The notes under the pieces were generated by a model that saw only the letters and a program-made list of their open reading frames with translations, ran no database searches and was not told the origin of the DNA. Shown piece by piece: positions 31,061-41,210 of a stretch of 64,000 bases of DNA (position 1 is the first letter of the stretch; each line of letters begins with the position of its first letter). The translations under genes were made by a program, and so were the position numbers. Source of the stretch: Hydractinia symbiolongicarpus (lineage: Eukaryota > Cnidaria > Hydrozoa > Anthoathecata > Hydractiniidae); NCBI RefSeq assembly GCF_029227915.1, contig NC_079883.1:19404001-19468000 (forward strand), read 5' to 3'.

Positions 31061-31761
31061 CTACTCCGCAAGTTCCAAGAGGCGTTTATGAGTATAATGT
31101 TCTCCAAGCCTAAAATGTCTGACTTTCTCCGGGTTGCAGCAGACACATCCACGTTCCCTAAGCCAATTATAGTGAACAATAGAATTGGAGGTTTCGGCCA
31201 ATATTATAATCTCACCCTTGGGGTAATCAACAAGTTTATTGCGTATTTTTTGTGCTACATACCCCTGTTGCCTACAGATCGCAACGTATGGGCAGGGATC
31301 ATCGTTATTCTTTTGGATTATTACCATAGAGTAATCCTTGCCAGGATCTTCGAGGTGGGGCACAGCACACTGCTTCAGCTCCTCAATCTCTTCCCCCAAT
31401 ACCATAAGTTGGCTATCTCTGTCCTCAATTTCATCATTTAGGAAAACTAGGGCATTATCCTTCTCAATAATGGTTCTCTCCAATTTTTCCACCCCTTTCC
31501 CGGCTTGCCATTTTGTCAAGGATACGGCCTTAGGCTCTCTCGATCTGATGGTAATTTCGAGCGCCCCGTCCAACGTGACAAATAAATCATTTCTCCTCTC
31601 GATATTGTCATATTGCGATTAAGACCGCACTGCCTAGCATTCGAAATACACAGGAATCTCTCTAGATCAGCACGTTTGAAGAGGGGCTGATTTGGCTTAT
31701 CGAACAAGGTCTCAATGGCTCCCACAGGTATTGCATTGAATAGGGCGAGTTGTGAAGACAT
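31061..31761 (-). pseudogene. Bro-N domain protein, frameshifted
   Basis: Starts MSSQLALFNAIPVGAIETLF with FKRADLERFLCI. A frameshift near 31610 precedes the block LFVTLDGALEITIRSREPKAV, a coiled coil (VEKLERTIIEKDNAL) and a conserved C-terminal part (KDYSMVIIQKNN, YVAICRQQGYV, HYTHKRLLELAE). Homologue of 6554-7309, with a different C-terminal domain. Confidence 0.7.
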
Positions 31762-31804
31762 TTTCTATACACCAATTCCTTGCTTGAGGATTTCAACATG
31801 GTCA

Positions 31805-31835
31805 TTTTAATACCCTCAAGGGTATTAAAATTATT
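31805..31835. other. Intergenic hairpin
   Basis: TTTTAATACCCT and AGGGTATTAAAA around CA: 12-bp perfect arms between two minus-strand genes. Confidence 0.4.
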
Positions 31836-31844
31836 AGTGCCCGT

Positions 31845-32482
31845 TTAAGACCTAGTCCCCCCCGTTAATTTCGGGAAACAAATCGCAATAAATCTTATTA
31901 ATGACGTGAAAAATGGAGAAGTTGGGGGCATATATCGTATAAAGGTGCATCCCAGGGCCTGCTGGATATGTTTTTGTCTCCTTACCTCGTAGCCTATATC
32001 CCTATCAGCATGTCCAAATTCACCACCTTCAATAGCCAATCTGTACCTCGAGAAGTACAGGTCGATCATATATCCATCAATATGATACTACATCACCATA
32101 TCTTCACCGTCAAAAGCGGTGCGGATGTTACAAAGGGTGCTTTCCTCCTTGGATAAAAGCTTTATTTTAAGGACATCCAAGTTTTTGGATCGAACCAGGA
32201 TTTCCGTGACAGCCTCGGCGGAAATAAATATATCATGCCTCTTTTTGCCTCTTCCTACATACCCGGGTGCGTGTAGTCGCGAATGACCCCCAGCATACCC
32301 TCTATTTCCGCCCTTGATATTGTCATATGGCGATCAAGGCTATACTGCCTAACATTTGCAATACCCAAAAACCTAGCAAGATCGGTTCTTTTGAACCATG
32401 GGGCCTCACAATTGTCGTATATAATTTCTACGTGCGGGGCAAGCACCGTAACACGCTTTTGAGATGACATCTTTTTTGTCAT
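31845..32482 (-). pseudogene. Bro-N plus endonuclease-like protein, broken
   Basis: N-terminal block (32482-32255): HVEIIYDNCEAPWFKRTDLARFLGI, a Bro-N start. C-terminal block (32069-31845): IDLYFSRYRLAIEGGEFGHADRD...RRQKHIQQALGCTFIRY. This resembles the nuclease-like domain that follows MSV199 in giant-virus and cnidarian Bro-type proteins (IDLYFPxxxLAIExDExxHxDRD), a PD-(D/E)xK-like signature. The middle is lost in stops. The start codon sits in the inverted repeat GAGATGACA/TGTCATCTC (32461-32485). Confidence 0.55.
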
Positions 32483-32514
32483 CTCAAAAAGTAGATGGTT
32501 TGTATGGTCATTCG

Positions 32515-33110
32515 ATGATGCTCCAAGTCCTGGGGTGCTCCAATCTTACAAAAAGGCACGCATGTGGATTTTTTCAGCTTTTTTTTTCAGCTCAACTTTG
32601 ATCTCCTTCCAGTCCGAGATGAGATTTGTTTCCTCGTTTATCATTTTCATATCACTCTTCTCATTAGAGTACCAAAAAACAGGGCTTTCTTCTGTCTTCT
32701 CAGATTCTTGGGCAAGGCGGTATATGATTGGGTTAGAAGCCAAAGACTATGCCTACGATGCCTTCCTGAAATAGCCAATTCAAGCAAAGGCTGCCTTTTT
32801 TATCAAGGCTCTCGTCAGATATCATATCATCAACCACGAAAAGACTCTCCTCACCCGCCAATAATAAGGATAATTTCGCTATCCATTCGAAAAGTTGGTC
32901 CTTGGAGTTTATCAGGAACACATAGCTATCCTTCCAAAGTGAGGCCCTCTCCAAATAGGTGGCATTCCACCTTAGGGTAGGGCAAAGTATCACTATATTG
33001 TGATAGTGTCCCTTGTATTCATTTTCCAACAGGTCTAGGACGAGTTGTGTTTTTCTTCAAGACGTCGGACCTGTAAAGATCGCTGTATGCAGATCTCTCA
33101 CGACATCCAT
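32515..33110 (-). pseudogene. Packaging ATPase, Walker A destroyed
   Basis: Starts MDVVRDLHTAIFTGPTS, followed by TGA and AGA where Pol-A has Cys-Gly, so the P-loop GxxGxGKT is lost. Walker B (SLFVVDDMISDES) is intact. A frameshift near 32740 precedes YRLAQESEKTEES and the C-terminal part. Homologue of 7506-8111. Confidence 0.85.
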
Positions 33111-33113
33111 TTA

Positions 33114-33595
33114 CTAATAGTTGCTCCACTTCCTGTCGTGAACTTTTGGGTACAGTGCACCACAGCCCGAACATATCAATACACCCCCATGTTTGTTTTC
33201 CAATAATCCCCGACAGGTAGGGCAGAGCTTAGTCCCTCGAGCCTTGTATTCGAGGGGTGGTGACGGTGCCCTTAATTTGACCTGTAGGCACCGCAGGGCA
33301 TTGTAGTACCTTTCAACACGCCTTGCCTTCTCCGAGCTATCCACGATGAGTGTATGTAAAGAGATCATACAAAATCATGTAGTTTTCATCCTGTTGAACA
33401 CCCCGAATTTCCCTATCAATAGCAATGGAGTCAAACTTATATTCAACTTCCCTGATATCTCTATTTGCTACAGCCCGCCTTTTTGGCTTTATCAAGGCAG
33501 GGAATGCAGGTTTTTTTCAGCTGCCATTTACCCTTGATTTTAAACCTGTGTGGCGGTAATATTTGCTTACATACGCGGCAACATCTTATATCCAT
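33114..33595 (-). pseudogene. Zinc-binding protein, frameshifted
   Basis: ATG at 33595 after AATAAA. C2C2 module CCRVCKQILPPHRFKIKGK...CIPCLDKAKK, a frameshifted middle, then a second zinc ribbon, CPTCRGLLENKHGG...CSGCGALYP. It ends one codon before the ATPase start. Probably a nucleic-acid-binding protein. Confidence 0.5.
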
Positions 33596-33596
33596 T

Positions 33597-33998
33597 TTAT
33601 TGTTTGCAGTGACTATTCCGATACATATTCCGATACAGCATCTGATCCCCGGACGTTATAGCATACTGTGCCCGTCGTAATGCATTGGTGACCTCGGTAA
33701 GCGTTGGACGATTAAAATTTTCATCGTATCTGAATCGTACCTTATTATTTACATGCCTCTCATAATTTTCCCAGGTATACCCCTCATTAAATTGTGCTTG
33801 AATATGATCCTGTAGGATGATTATTAACTCATGTAGGGGTTGCATATAAATGCAGCGTTTCGCATTGCCTTTTGATACCCTCCCAAGATCAAGGCAGGGA
33901 ATGCAGGTTTTTGTCAGCTGCCCTTCACCCTTTGCCTTGAACTGGTCCAGGGGAAGGGATTTTAGGCATTTAAAACACTGCTTGGCCTCCTCTTCCAT
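33597..33998 (-). CDS. Zinc-finger/degenerate-HNH protein
   Basis: Intact 133 residues. An N-terminal CFKCLKSLPLDQFKAKGEG...CIPCLD module (residues 8-36) parallels the modules at 8727 and 33595. The C-terminal part, DHIQAQFNEGYTWENY...RHVNNKVRFRYDEN, aligns with the HNH region of Pol-A (HIQAQFSGGMNWGN...FDHKVPLKYREN) but lacks the D-H pair. It is probably a non-catalytic relative. Confidence 0.5.
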   Translation of the reverse strand: MEEEAKQCFKCLKSLPLDQFKAKGEGQLTKTCIPCLDLGRVSKGNAKRCIYMQPLHELIIILQDHIQAQFNEGYTWENYERHVNNKVRFRYDENFNRPTLTEVTNALRRAQYAITSGDQMLYRNMYRNSHCKQ

Positions 33999-34043
33999 AT
34001 TGATTTCTATTTGTCGGAGACAAATAGAACTTTACTAAGCGCT

Positions 34044-34307
34044 CTATTTCGGAGCTATTAACGATTTTTTGTACCACCCTTGCTTGATCGCGTATTCGTC
34101 GAACAGTATCGCTGCACTCGTGTACCCGGCTAGTTTCAAGTCGTCCTCCATGTTCATCTTAGCACCCGGCCTAAAAACCCCTTAGGCCTTCTTCTCACCC
34201 ATAGCTATGAGAATAGTATAGGATACCAGCCTGACAGACTCCCACAGGGCATCAATAATCATGGGTTCTTTTGGTCCCATGTTTTTATCATGTTTGCTTG
34301 TTGCCAT
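34044..34307 (-). pseudogene. Conserved 80-residue protein, one nonsense codon
   Basis: Homologue of 8783-9025: ALWESVRLVSYTILIAMG, then a TAA near 34185, then RPGAKMNMEDDLKLAGY and IKQGWYKKS. ATATAATAA precedes the ATG. Confidence 0.6.
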
Positions 34308-34342
34308 TTATTATATTATTGCATTTTGAAAAAATCGATATT

Positions 34343-34660
34343 TTATTGGGGGTCCGGATTAGCCACCGGCTTGTTGGGTTCCCCATTTTTGCCTCTGCTA
34401 AACATATACCAAACCCCTAATCCTACAGCAATCACGGCTAAAGCTCCAACTCCATAGATGTGGACACTGCTCGTCGACTTGCTTGAACTGGTCTCAGAAG
34501 AGACTTTGACTTCAAGTTCTACAGTACCCTCTTGTTGCTTCATTTCTTCCTTCCTCTTCTTCATAAGTGCTGCCAACTTGTGTCCCTGTGCAACTCTTCC
34601 CGGATGCTTTGGAGGCTTTGTAATGACTCTCTCTTCTTGTTTTTGTTCTTCTTCACTCAT
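34343..34660 (-). CDS. Single-pass membrane protein with HPGR motif
   Basis: The frame extends upstream to 34891, but the ATG at 34660 fits homology with 9394 and follows CTATAATAAA. 105 residues: an acidic start, KHPGRVAQGHKLAALMKKRK (residues 16-35), a Ser-rich linker, a transmembrane segment (about residues 70-88) and a Pro-rich end. Looks intact. Confidence 0.6.
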   Translation of the reverse strand: MSEEEQKQEERVITKPPKHPGRVAQGHKLAALMKKRKEEMKQQEGTVELEVKVSSETSSSKSTSSVHIYGVGALAVIAVGLGVWYMFSRGKNGEPNKPVANPDPQ

Positions 34661-35164
34661 TTTATTATAGTGTGGTCTTCTCCACCGTATCCACCTCCTT
34701 CTCCGTGTTCTCTTTATTTTTTCCCATATGTTTGCTGTATGGCCTGCTACAAGTAGTGGGGCTAAACATCGCCCAATAGTGCAGTATACGAGGATCCCTA
34801 GGTCGGTCATGCTATCCTGGATAATAGGATCTTCCTCAATATCTCTCCTTAGCTCCTCAACACTGTCTATATCTACAAAATTCCCTATCATGCTCGCATA
34901 TAGGCTTACAACATGGGTTGACAGTGCTTTTTCGGTCTTTTCTCCCTTTGCCTGAAGTTCCCGCTATACATACTCTGTATGTACCTTGTCGATACCCCCG
35001 TCAGGGGCCTTGTCGACAAAACCTTCTGTGCATTTTTTGGGTAGGAGATGCCCTTTGCCCTTGCGTAGGGCCTCACTCAAAGCCTGGCCTTTATCGATGG
35101 TTTTCTCAATATTTTCATATTCTCCGGAGGCATTGTCAAAGACTTGTGCAATATCGGACGACAT
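34660..35164 (-). pseudogene. Unrecognised protein with hydrophobic segment
   Basis: Starts MSSDIAQVFDNASGEYENIE after GAATAATAAAG. The first 66 codons are helical and charged. A frameshift near 34965 leads to MIGNFVDIDSVEELRRDIEEDP and a hydrophobic part (LGILVYCTIGRCLAPLLVAG), then an Arg-rich end. Function unknown; it lies between the HPGR protein and the polymerase gene. Confidence 0.35.
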
Positions 35165-35194
35165 CTTTATTATTCGCCAATATCAAAAAAGGCA

Positions 35195-36400
35195 TTATAT
35201 AACATCTATATAGAGGACGTTCACCGCAATGTCGGGGTTATTCGCCTCAAATTTGTAGATTGACTTAATAACGGTTGAGTACTCTATACCATCCCAATTA
35301 TAAAGGTCTACGTAGGGTTTAATCTGAGAAACTCTATTTGGGTTCTTCCCTATCTCCTCATGATGGAGTGATGCTATAATGGCCCATTTGAAACACTCCT
35401 CGTCCTCATTCAGTGGATTAATGACGGCCTTTTTGGATGCTACCCATTTGCGTAGAGAGATGTACGATGAGCCTCTTGTTGGTCTCAATTTGTGAAAGTC
35501 TACGTCGAGGTATAGTATTTGAGATATTGTAAAGCCACTTTGGGGTAACGCTGGATTTTCAACATGTGTTTAACTTGGGCAAACATCCTATCCAGCACGT
35601 CATCTACGTCCTTACCCTGAAATCACCTCGATGTACTCCTCATTACCATTAGCCCCCTCTATATTTGTTGGTTTTTTCCACATTATCCATAGCGACAGCT
35701 GTACCTTTGCCGACCCCATATATTCTACCTGTTCCTCAACTAAAGTTCGCACATTGGGTCGCACCATCCCGATATATCCGTCAACGTCGGCACCTCTTAT
35801 ACCAGGAATTCGGAAACTCCTGAAGGTGAAGCCTATGCTCCCAAGGTGTATAGTCTTGCCCTGGTTGTTCATATATATAGTCTACCTTGGCCTCTTTTTC
35901 TACTTCGTCATGAAGTGTAGGCCTTGTGTTGGCTGCCCTGTTATATAGATTCATAATTGTGCGTTTGATGGTCGCATATGTACCCTTAACCCCATCTTTT
36001 ATGGGTTTGGGGACAACGTCCACAAGCCAATTATAAAAACCCTTAATTCCATCCCTTACAACAGAACGATTCTTCACCATCTCCTGTCTCTCAAAGACGT
36101 CCATGTCAGATGGAGGCAATACCCAGTTATGCCACTCCTTGATTTTATCCCCATCTCCTGTTTCTCGAAGATATCCATATCCCCCGGTACTATAAGCTTA
36201 GCCAGTTGTTTAGGTGGCCTCCAAGCATACTGTGGTACATCCCCCGTTGGTTTAACTGGAAGCCTTTTAGGTGGCCTTGGGGTGTGTTGTGGTACATCCT
36301 TCAATAAGGCAATTAATTCAGCTTTACGTAGTCTATATTACCCTTTAAGTCCACGACCTTTTGCAATATCACGTAATTGTTTGACAGTTTTTGATTCCAT
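35195..36400 (-). pseudogene. Polinton DNA polymerase (pPolB), N-terminal part only
   Basis: ATG at 36400 after TATATAATAAAGAGA. A SAP domain comes first (KQLRDIAKGRGLKG, stop, YRLRKAELIALL), then Pro-rich repeats (WRPPKQLAK), then KGFYNWLVDVVPKPIKDGVKG. A region follows that precedes the exonuclease in cnidarian Polinton polymerases: RGSSYISLRKWVASKKAVIN, NEDEECFKWA, WDGIEYSTVIKSIYKFE, VNVLYIDV. At least five lesions. The exonuclease and polymerase domains are absent, apparently deleted between about 35195 and 35164. It is read inward from the right terminus, as expected for a protein-primed polymerase gene near an element end. Confidence 0.7.
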
Positions 36401-36429
36401 TCTCTTTATTATATAGAATTTTTTGTTTT

Positions 36430-36760
36430 TCAGAAGATTTCATTCTTCTCGACTAACAGTTGTTTCCCTTGGGGAATTTCCCATGTCTTTAATGCGCATG
36501 TGTTGATTTTTGATGAGTATTAGTATCATTAGGGAAATTCCCTTATATGCGTAGAATATTATGCTAAATTGTGCTATAAATGAGGGGGTCTTTTTATCTA
36601 CTTTTGATGACGTCATCTGTAGTGAATACTAGGTCTTATGTAGATTAATATGGCATGGTATCGGATGGTGCCGGATTAATAGGGACTGTGCTGTGACTTG
36701 CTGTGACGTCACTGTTGTACGCGCATGCGATTGTGCCAGAAGAAACATTTCCCTATCTCT
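36430..36760. repeat. Right terminal region of Pol-C
   Basis: Non-coding; ends TTGTGCCAGAAGAAACATTT then CCCTATCTCT, matching Pol-A's end. It contains two kB-like palindromes (36472-36482, 36532-36542) and two TGACGTCA palindromes (36608-36615, 36704-36711). The TIR partner on the left is missing. Confidence 0.65.
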
Positions 36761-36762
36761 AC

Positions 36763-37275
36763 TTGAACACTGGATTGTAATTAGTCGCGACGATTTTGAT
36801 GGGATAAAAGTTTCCTATTCTTTACGTACTTTGAGTACGACATATCCCCCCAATTTAGTCTTAAGTCAGCATGTCGAACAGCATTTAGCCAATCACCAAC
36901 TTTGACTATAACCACGATGTCAGTGCAACAACAAAATAACTCAGTAGACTGTGGTGTATTTTCCATTGCTTTTGCCGTCGATTTGGCGCATGGATTAAAA
37001 CCAGAAGCGAGCAAGTACGACGTGTCGAAAATGCGCGATCATTTGCTAGTGTGTCTTCAATTGAAAGAATTTTCTCCGTTTCCAAAAGAAGAAACGAAAA
37101 GAGTAAAGATGTGCAGGGCTAAGGTTCTAAATATAAATATTTTTTGTGCTTGTCGATAAATGTACGAAGAAAATGAGAAAAACAATTTTATGGCTCCATT
37201 GTTCCAACTGCGAAGAATGTTTCTATGAGAAAAAAGATTTTATAGAGACAACGAACGTTGGACATGCCCGGTTTG
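36763..37275 (+). pseudogene. Ulp1-like protease plus PHD-like finger, fragment
   Basis: Begins at the Pol-C boundary with EHWIVISRDDFDGIKVSYS (catalytic His region). After a frameshift comes SVQQQNNSVDCGVFSIAFAVD, with the Q...DCG motif of C48 SUMO-type proteases. A decayed cysteine-rich end follows (NINIFCACR, WTCPVC), as in transposon-encoded Ulp1-PHD proteins of cnidarians. The N-terminal part is absent. Confidence 0.6.
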
Positions 37276-37715
37276 TTAATAGAATATATTTTGTGTGTTG
37301 TATGATATAAAGAGGTCTTTTAAAAACAAAACCTTTCGTGATAGCACGCTAAGTAATGTACTTTGTGATGTACGAAGAAGAATAGCACTCCTTCGGAGTT
37401 GTTTTATTTCCTACAGAATAAATTATATTTCATATTTTGTGACCACAATACCGATACGAACTAGCCACCACCTATGCAAACAGAGTGGCCATTATGAGAC
37501 AAGTAAGGGCAACCATTTAAATGCGCTCACACCGATACATTACGTCATTTATGCATGGTCTGAAAGTTGAATGTTAAGTATATGCCTTAAAAGCAAGATT
37601 TAGAGATGGTGGGCAAAAAAAGACAACGTTATAGAAACTATTTTGTCGATGAAAGTAAAATTGTCAAAATATTACTGACGTAAAGTCTATTTATTAATCT
37701 GGCTTAGCTTGATTG
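37276..37715. other. Short unassigned gap
   Basis: AT-rich with no recognisable gene; ends at the TTCAAT target duplication of element D. Confidence 0.4.
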
Positions 37716-37721
37716 TTCAAT
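37716..37721. repeat. Target-site duplication (left)
   Basis: TTCAAT, identical to 49549-49554. Confidence 0.8.
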
Positions 37722-37978
37722 TACCGTGGCTGATTACAACGTTTTGTTTTCATTTAATATAGGCGCACAGTATAAAGACGCGGCCGCGTAAAATTATGCG
37801 CGGCCGCGTGTTTTTAGGAGCGGCCGCGTGTTTTACCGCCACTTTTACCGCCAGTTTCTAAATCTGGTCTGCAGAATGTCAAAGTTAAAACAGGTGCTAA
37901 AATACGCGGCCGCGCTTTTTGCCGCTGATTTTGCCGCTAATTTTAAGGTAAAACAGGCGGTAAATGACGCGACCGGGC
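37722..37978 (+). repeat. Left TIR of element D, NotI-octamer array
   Basis: Contains GCGGCCGC at 37780, 37800, 37820 and 37906, plus a mutated copy near 37969, within CGCGGCCGCG contexts spaced by AT-rich sequence. Pairs with 49272-49548. The octamers are candidate transposase-binding sites. Confidence 0.8.
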
Positions 37979-38060
37979 AGTTTTCCTTGAGATGTGATTC
38001 GATGTGGTCCTGAGAGTTACCACCGTTCAATGGCAAAAACGTGTTTACTCGTAGTGCAAG

Positions 38061-39197
38061 ATGGATGCTATGCCAGTCGGTGTCGATGTGTCATTGGAAG
38101 ATTTAGTGGCGTATTATCATAGCCTACGACCTAAGTTGAAGTATTTGGAAATATGTATGGTGATTAACAAACGTCATCACAAGTCATTATCTATGAGAAA
38201 GTTTCAATCAATATGCAAAAGATTGGGCTTACGTCGAACTAGCAATGTTTCTCGCAGTATCCTGGTAGATATTATTAAGAATGAGTTGCAAGTGTCATCT
38301 TCAGGTTTCGGTTACCGGCAAATGACAGAATTGATAGCATTGAAGTTTGACGTGATTGTTGCTAAGGAGACTGTGCGAACTATATTGAAGGAGGTGGATC
38401 CGTCAGGAGTAGAAAAAAGGCTTGGAAAAGTGATTACACGACGTATATATGATACCAAAGGTCCTTGTGACATATATCATATAGATGGAAATGACAAATT
38501 AAAAAGATGGGGATTGGCAATACACGGTGGTATTGATGGTTTCAGCCGTAAATTACTATGGTTGGTTGTTTCAACAACAAATAATGATCCACTTGTAATC
38601 GGAAATTTGTTTTTGCAATGCGTGAAGAGATACCGTGTATGTCCGCGTATACTGAGAATGGACCAAGGGACGGAAAACATTTATTGTGCGGATTTACAAG
38701 AATTTTTCACTGGTAACAGCGATAGTTTTAAGTACGGTCGTTCAACTGGAAACCAGAGAATAGAAGCATTTCGGTCTCGCCTCAAGTTGTACAAACTTAA
38801 TTGGTGGATAAATTATTTCAAACATCTCACATCAACACTCGTATATGACCCCGAATTACCAACCCATAGAGAAGCCTTATTTCTTTGTTATATTCCCGTT
38901 TTACAGAGAGAATTTAATGATTTTGTCATCACAGGTCGTCCAGACCTATTGTTTCATATTCCGTCAGCAAGTGGCTATTCAAATCAAGGGATGCTTGTGG
39001 ATAGCACTGAAATATCTGTCGCTGAAAATGTCATGGGAATTGATCATCATCCAGTTTTCAAAAATAAAGATTTGCATGATTTATTGATTTGTTATATGGG
39101 GATACATCACTTGCAAGCACCCATGGACGCACAACAATCATTGGAAACATATGTGCAATTACTTGGATTCTTAAGGAATGACGGGTTTATAGTTTAA
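38061..39197 (+). CDS. rve-type (DDE) integrase/transposase
   Basis: Intact 378 residues, no introns. N-terminal helix-turn-helix regions (about residues 30-60 and 83-112). Catalytic core: D142 in DIYHIDGNDKLK, D201 in RMDQGTEN, E235 in NQRIEAFR (D-x58-D-x33-E). WWINYFK near residue 248 is typical of this integrase subgroup in fish and cnidarian genomes. It would cut and insert the element ends. The start ATG (38061) lies 83 bp inside the left TIR edge. No lesions visible, so it may be active. Distinct from the Polinton integrases at 5502 and 28779. Confidence 0.85.
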   Translation: MDAMPVGVDVSLEDLVAYYHSLRPKLKYLEICMVINKRHHKSLSMRKFQSICKRLGLRRTSNVSRSILVDIIKNELQVSSSGFGYRQMTELIALKFDVIVAKETVRTILKEVDPSGVEKRLGKVITRRIYDTKGPCDIYHIDGNDKLKRWGLAIHGGIDGFSRKLLWLVVSTTNNDPLVIGNLFLQCVKRYRVCPRILRMDQGTENIYCADLQEFFTGNSDSFKYGRSTGNQRIEAFRSRLKLYKLNWWINYFKHLTSTLVYDPELPTHREALFLCYIPVLQREFNDFVITGRPDLLFHIPSASGYSNQGMLVDSTEISVAENVMGIDHHPVFKNKDLHDLLICYMGIHHLQAPMDAQQSLETYVQLLGFLRNDGFIV

Positions 39198-39554
39198 CAA
39201 GCTAAACAAAAAGAAACATTTATATACTAAGTCTCTTTGATGAAACATAACATATCCAAACAAAATATCACATATAAATCATGAGAATAACAATCAATAA
39301 ATTTTCCAATATCATAAAAGAGGCGAAATTCGCTCGTTTTCACTGGGAGCACTTTAACAAATTCAAAAAAATTTCAATGAAACGTATATGAAGAACTGAG
39401 ATCTCTTGGGGGTTATAAGGTTACACTAAAAAGTCCTAAAGAATCCTAAAGAGTCCTAAAAAAAGTGATTACCAAAAAACTTGATAACAAAATTTTCATT
39501 TAAAAAAAACTAAAAACATTTTTTCAATAATATATGATACAAAACATGAATATT
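39198..39554. other. Convergent 3' gap
   Basis: AT-rich spacer between the ends of the integrase and HECT genes; no gene seen. Confidence 0.5.
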
Positions 39555-41165
39555 TTAAACAACACCAAATCCAGTCCCTCCGAATTTAGCAGCAATCTTG
39601 AGATTATGCTCAACTTTTTTTGTTGGTAGAGTGGCATTAAGTCCACATGTAGAAATTTTTGGAAAGTTGAAATCACAGTTAAAAAAAATATCAATGTTTT
39701 TATCCAAACCCTTTCTGGGAATTTTATCCATTCCAGTGAATAAAAACAGTATGTCTTTAAGAGATATCTCATCATAGTTTCCAATAGCAACATCAGCTAA
39801 AAACAGCTCACAGTCACAAATGGCATTGGAAATATCACGGTGTAAATTAGAACCAATTTCTTCAACGTTGTGAAAGCATAGAATAACAAGAAGCTTATCA
39901 AGAGTTAAGATCTTTTCATCTGGCAATAAAAAAGCTTTCATAGTGTGACAATTGGATTGTAACATAAATTCTGGACATATACTTTTTAGTCCTTCTCCAA
40001 ATTGTGATATTGCAGCACGATTTTTCATCACTAAATAACTGATTGAAAAAACTTGCTTGTTCTGTTCGATATCAGGTACAGGAACAATGTTCAAATCAAG
40101 TAGATCTTCATTCTCGCCACTCTCAATTTTATCCAATTTATACTTGAATTCTGCATCATTTATTGGTGTTATTTTATCAGGATATGGCAAATCATACAAT
40201 GCATTGAAAATGAGCTCAGAGAAATATTCGGAACCTCTTCCAACATGTATAATAGATGCACCTGTTAACTGCCCAAGCTTGTAATATACTTTTTTTAATA
40301 CACCATCTGGCATTAATTTGAAACAAATTCCTTTGTCATCTCCGAAAAATACCCCAGGGATAGTAGTAAACCGTCTCATTGACAATGAGTAAAATTCGCG
40401 CAGCGGTCCACCTGCATCAGCACAGGGTTCACCTGCAAATCTGATAGCTATTTTTTCAGACGAAAGATCAAAATTTTGACGTAATAATACAGGCCAAAAA
40501 CGCTGTGAATCTCGTTGTATGATGATATGCTTTGTGTTTATTTTTGGTAAATTGGTGAAGTAGCTTTCACAGTTTTGCATAAATGCGATAGAATCAGTTT
40601 CTGTTTCTTCAAACTGTGGAGTAGCATTATCAAAATTATCTGTCTCATAATTTTCCATAAAACGATTCACTTCATCATCACCAAATGCTGAACTGTCCTC
40701 TGTTGATTCTAGTTGAAGAGACAATGAGGGTGAGCCAATTGAATGTCTATATCTCACTGGTTTTTGTGTGTTTCTTGAAAAATGTCTCAATCTCAAATCA
40801 CGAAGAGTAGAATTTTCTATGTTTACATCTATGTCAGTTTTGGCAGTATTTGTCACAGCATCTGGATCGGGTGATGCTAAAAAAGTATCCTCTGTCATAA
40901 TGTTGTCTGTTTGATCTGTTAGCAAAGTTGCTGTGTAACTTTCATTTTGCTCACAGCGTAGACAGCTACCAATATACGTACAAGAACAAACACTGCATAT
41001 ACTTCTGTCAACAAAATTCGATCCTGGTAAGCTGGGTGGCACAGTAATTGTTGAGGTACCTTCTGCCCATGGAGATGATATTACTGTTTCTTTTGGTCCA
41101 ATAATTTCTGTATCTAATTCAAACATGCTTGAATATGACTTATTGCACAACTTTGAAAACTCCAA
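39555..41165 (-). CDS. HECT-domain E3 ubiquitin ligase
   Basis: Intact 536 residues. Residues 1-200 are Ser/Thr/acidic and low in structure, with a Cys cluster (CSVCSCTYIGSCLRC). Residues about 215-536 form a HECT domain: IRFAGEPCADAGGPLREFYSL near the start, PEFMLQSNCHTMKAFL in the middle, and KISTCGLNATLPTK with the catalytic Cys near residue 507, closing GGTGFGVV. HECT ligases take ubiquitin from E2 on this Cys and pass it to a substrate. In fish and cnidarians, similar ORFs are annotated as G2/M-phase E3 ligase-like, often near integrase genes. The role in the transposon is unknown; it may target host restriction factors or control transposase. Confidence 0.8.
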   Translation of the reverse strand: MEFSKLCNKSYSSMFELDTEIIGPKETVISSPWAEGTSTITVPPSLPGSNFVDRSICSVCSCTYIGSCLRCEQNESYTATLLTDQTDNIMTEDTFLASPDPDAVTNTAKTDIDVNIENSTLRDLRLRHFSRNTQKPVRYRHSIGSPSLSLQLESTEDSSAFGDDEVNRFMENYETDNFDNATPQFEETETDSIAFMQNCESYFTNLPKINTKHIIIQRDSQRFWPVLLRQNFDLSSEKIAIRFAGEPCADAGGPLREFYSLSMRRFTTIPGVFFGDDKGICFKLMPDGVLKKVYYKLGQLTGASIIHVGRGSEYFSELIFNALYDLPYPDKITPINDAEFKYKLDKIESGENEDLLDLNIVPVPDIEQNKQVFSISYLVMKNRAAISQFGEGLKSICPEFMLQSNCHTMKAFLLPDEKILTLDKLLVILCFHNVEEIGSNLHRDISNAICDCELFLADVAIGNYDEISLKDILFLFTGMDKIPRKGLDKNIDIFFNCDFNFPKISTCGLNATLPTKKVEHNLKIAAKFGGTGFGVV

Positions 41166-41210
41166 CTTTGCAAATGATTTAGGATAGTATAAATATACTT
41201 GTATTCCTTT

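Larger units (their letters stand above)
23019..36760. mobile_element. Pol-C: Polinton-like integrated virus element, decayed
   Basis: Colinear with Pol-A from the repeat-protein end to the terminus, with extra genes on the right (DNA polymerase N-terminus, two zinc proteins, second Bro-type gene). The left end is truncated at the tRNA-like repeat, so no left terminus or target duplication can be read. The right terminus is at 36760. A LINE fragment and a palindromic MITE have inserted. Only a few genes remain open. No major capsid gene. Confidence 0.85.
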
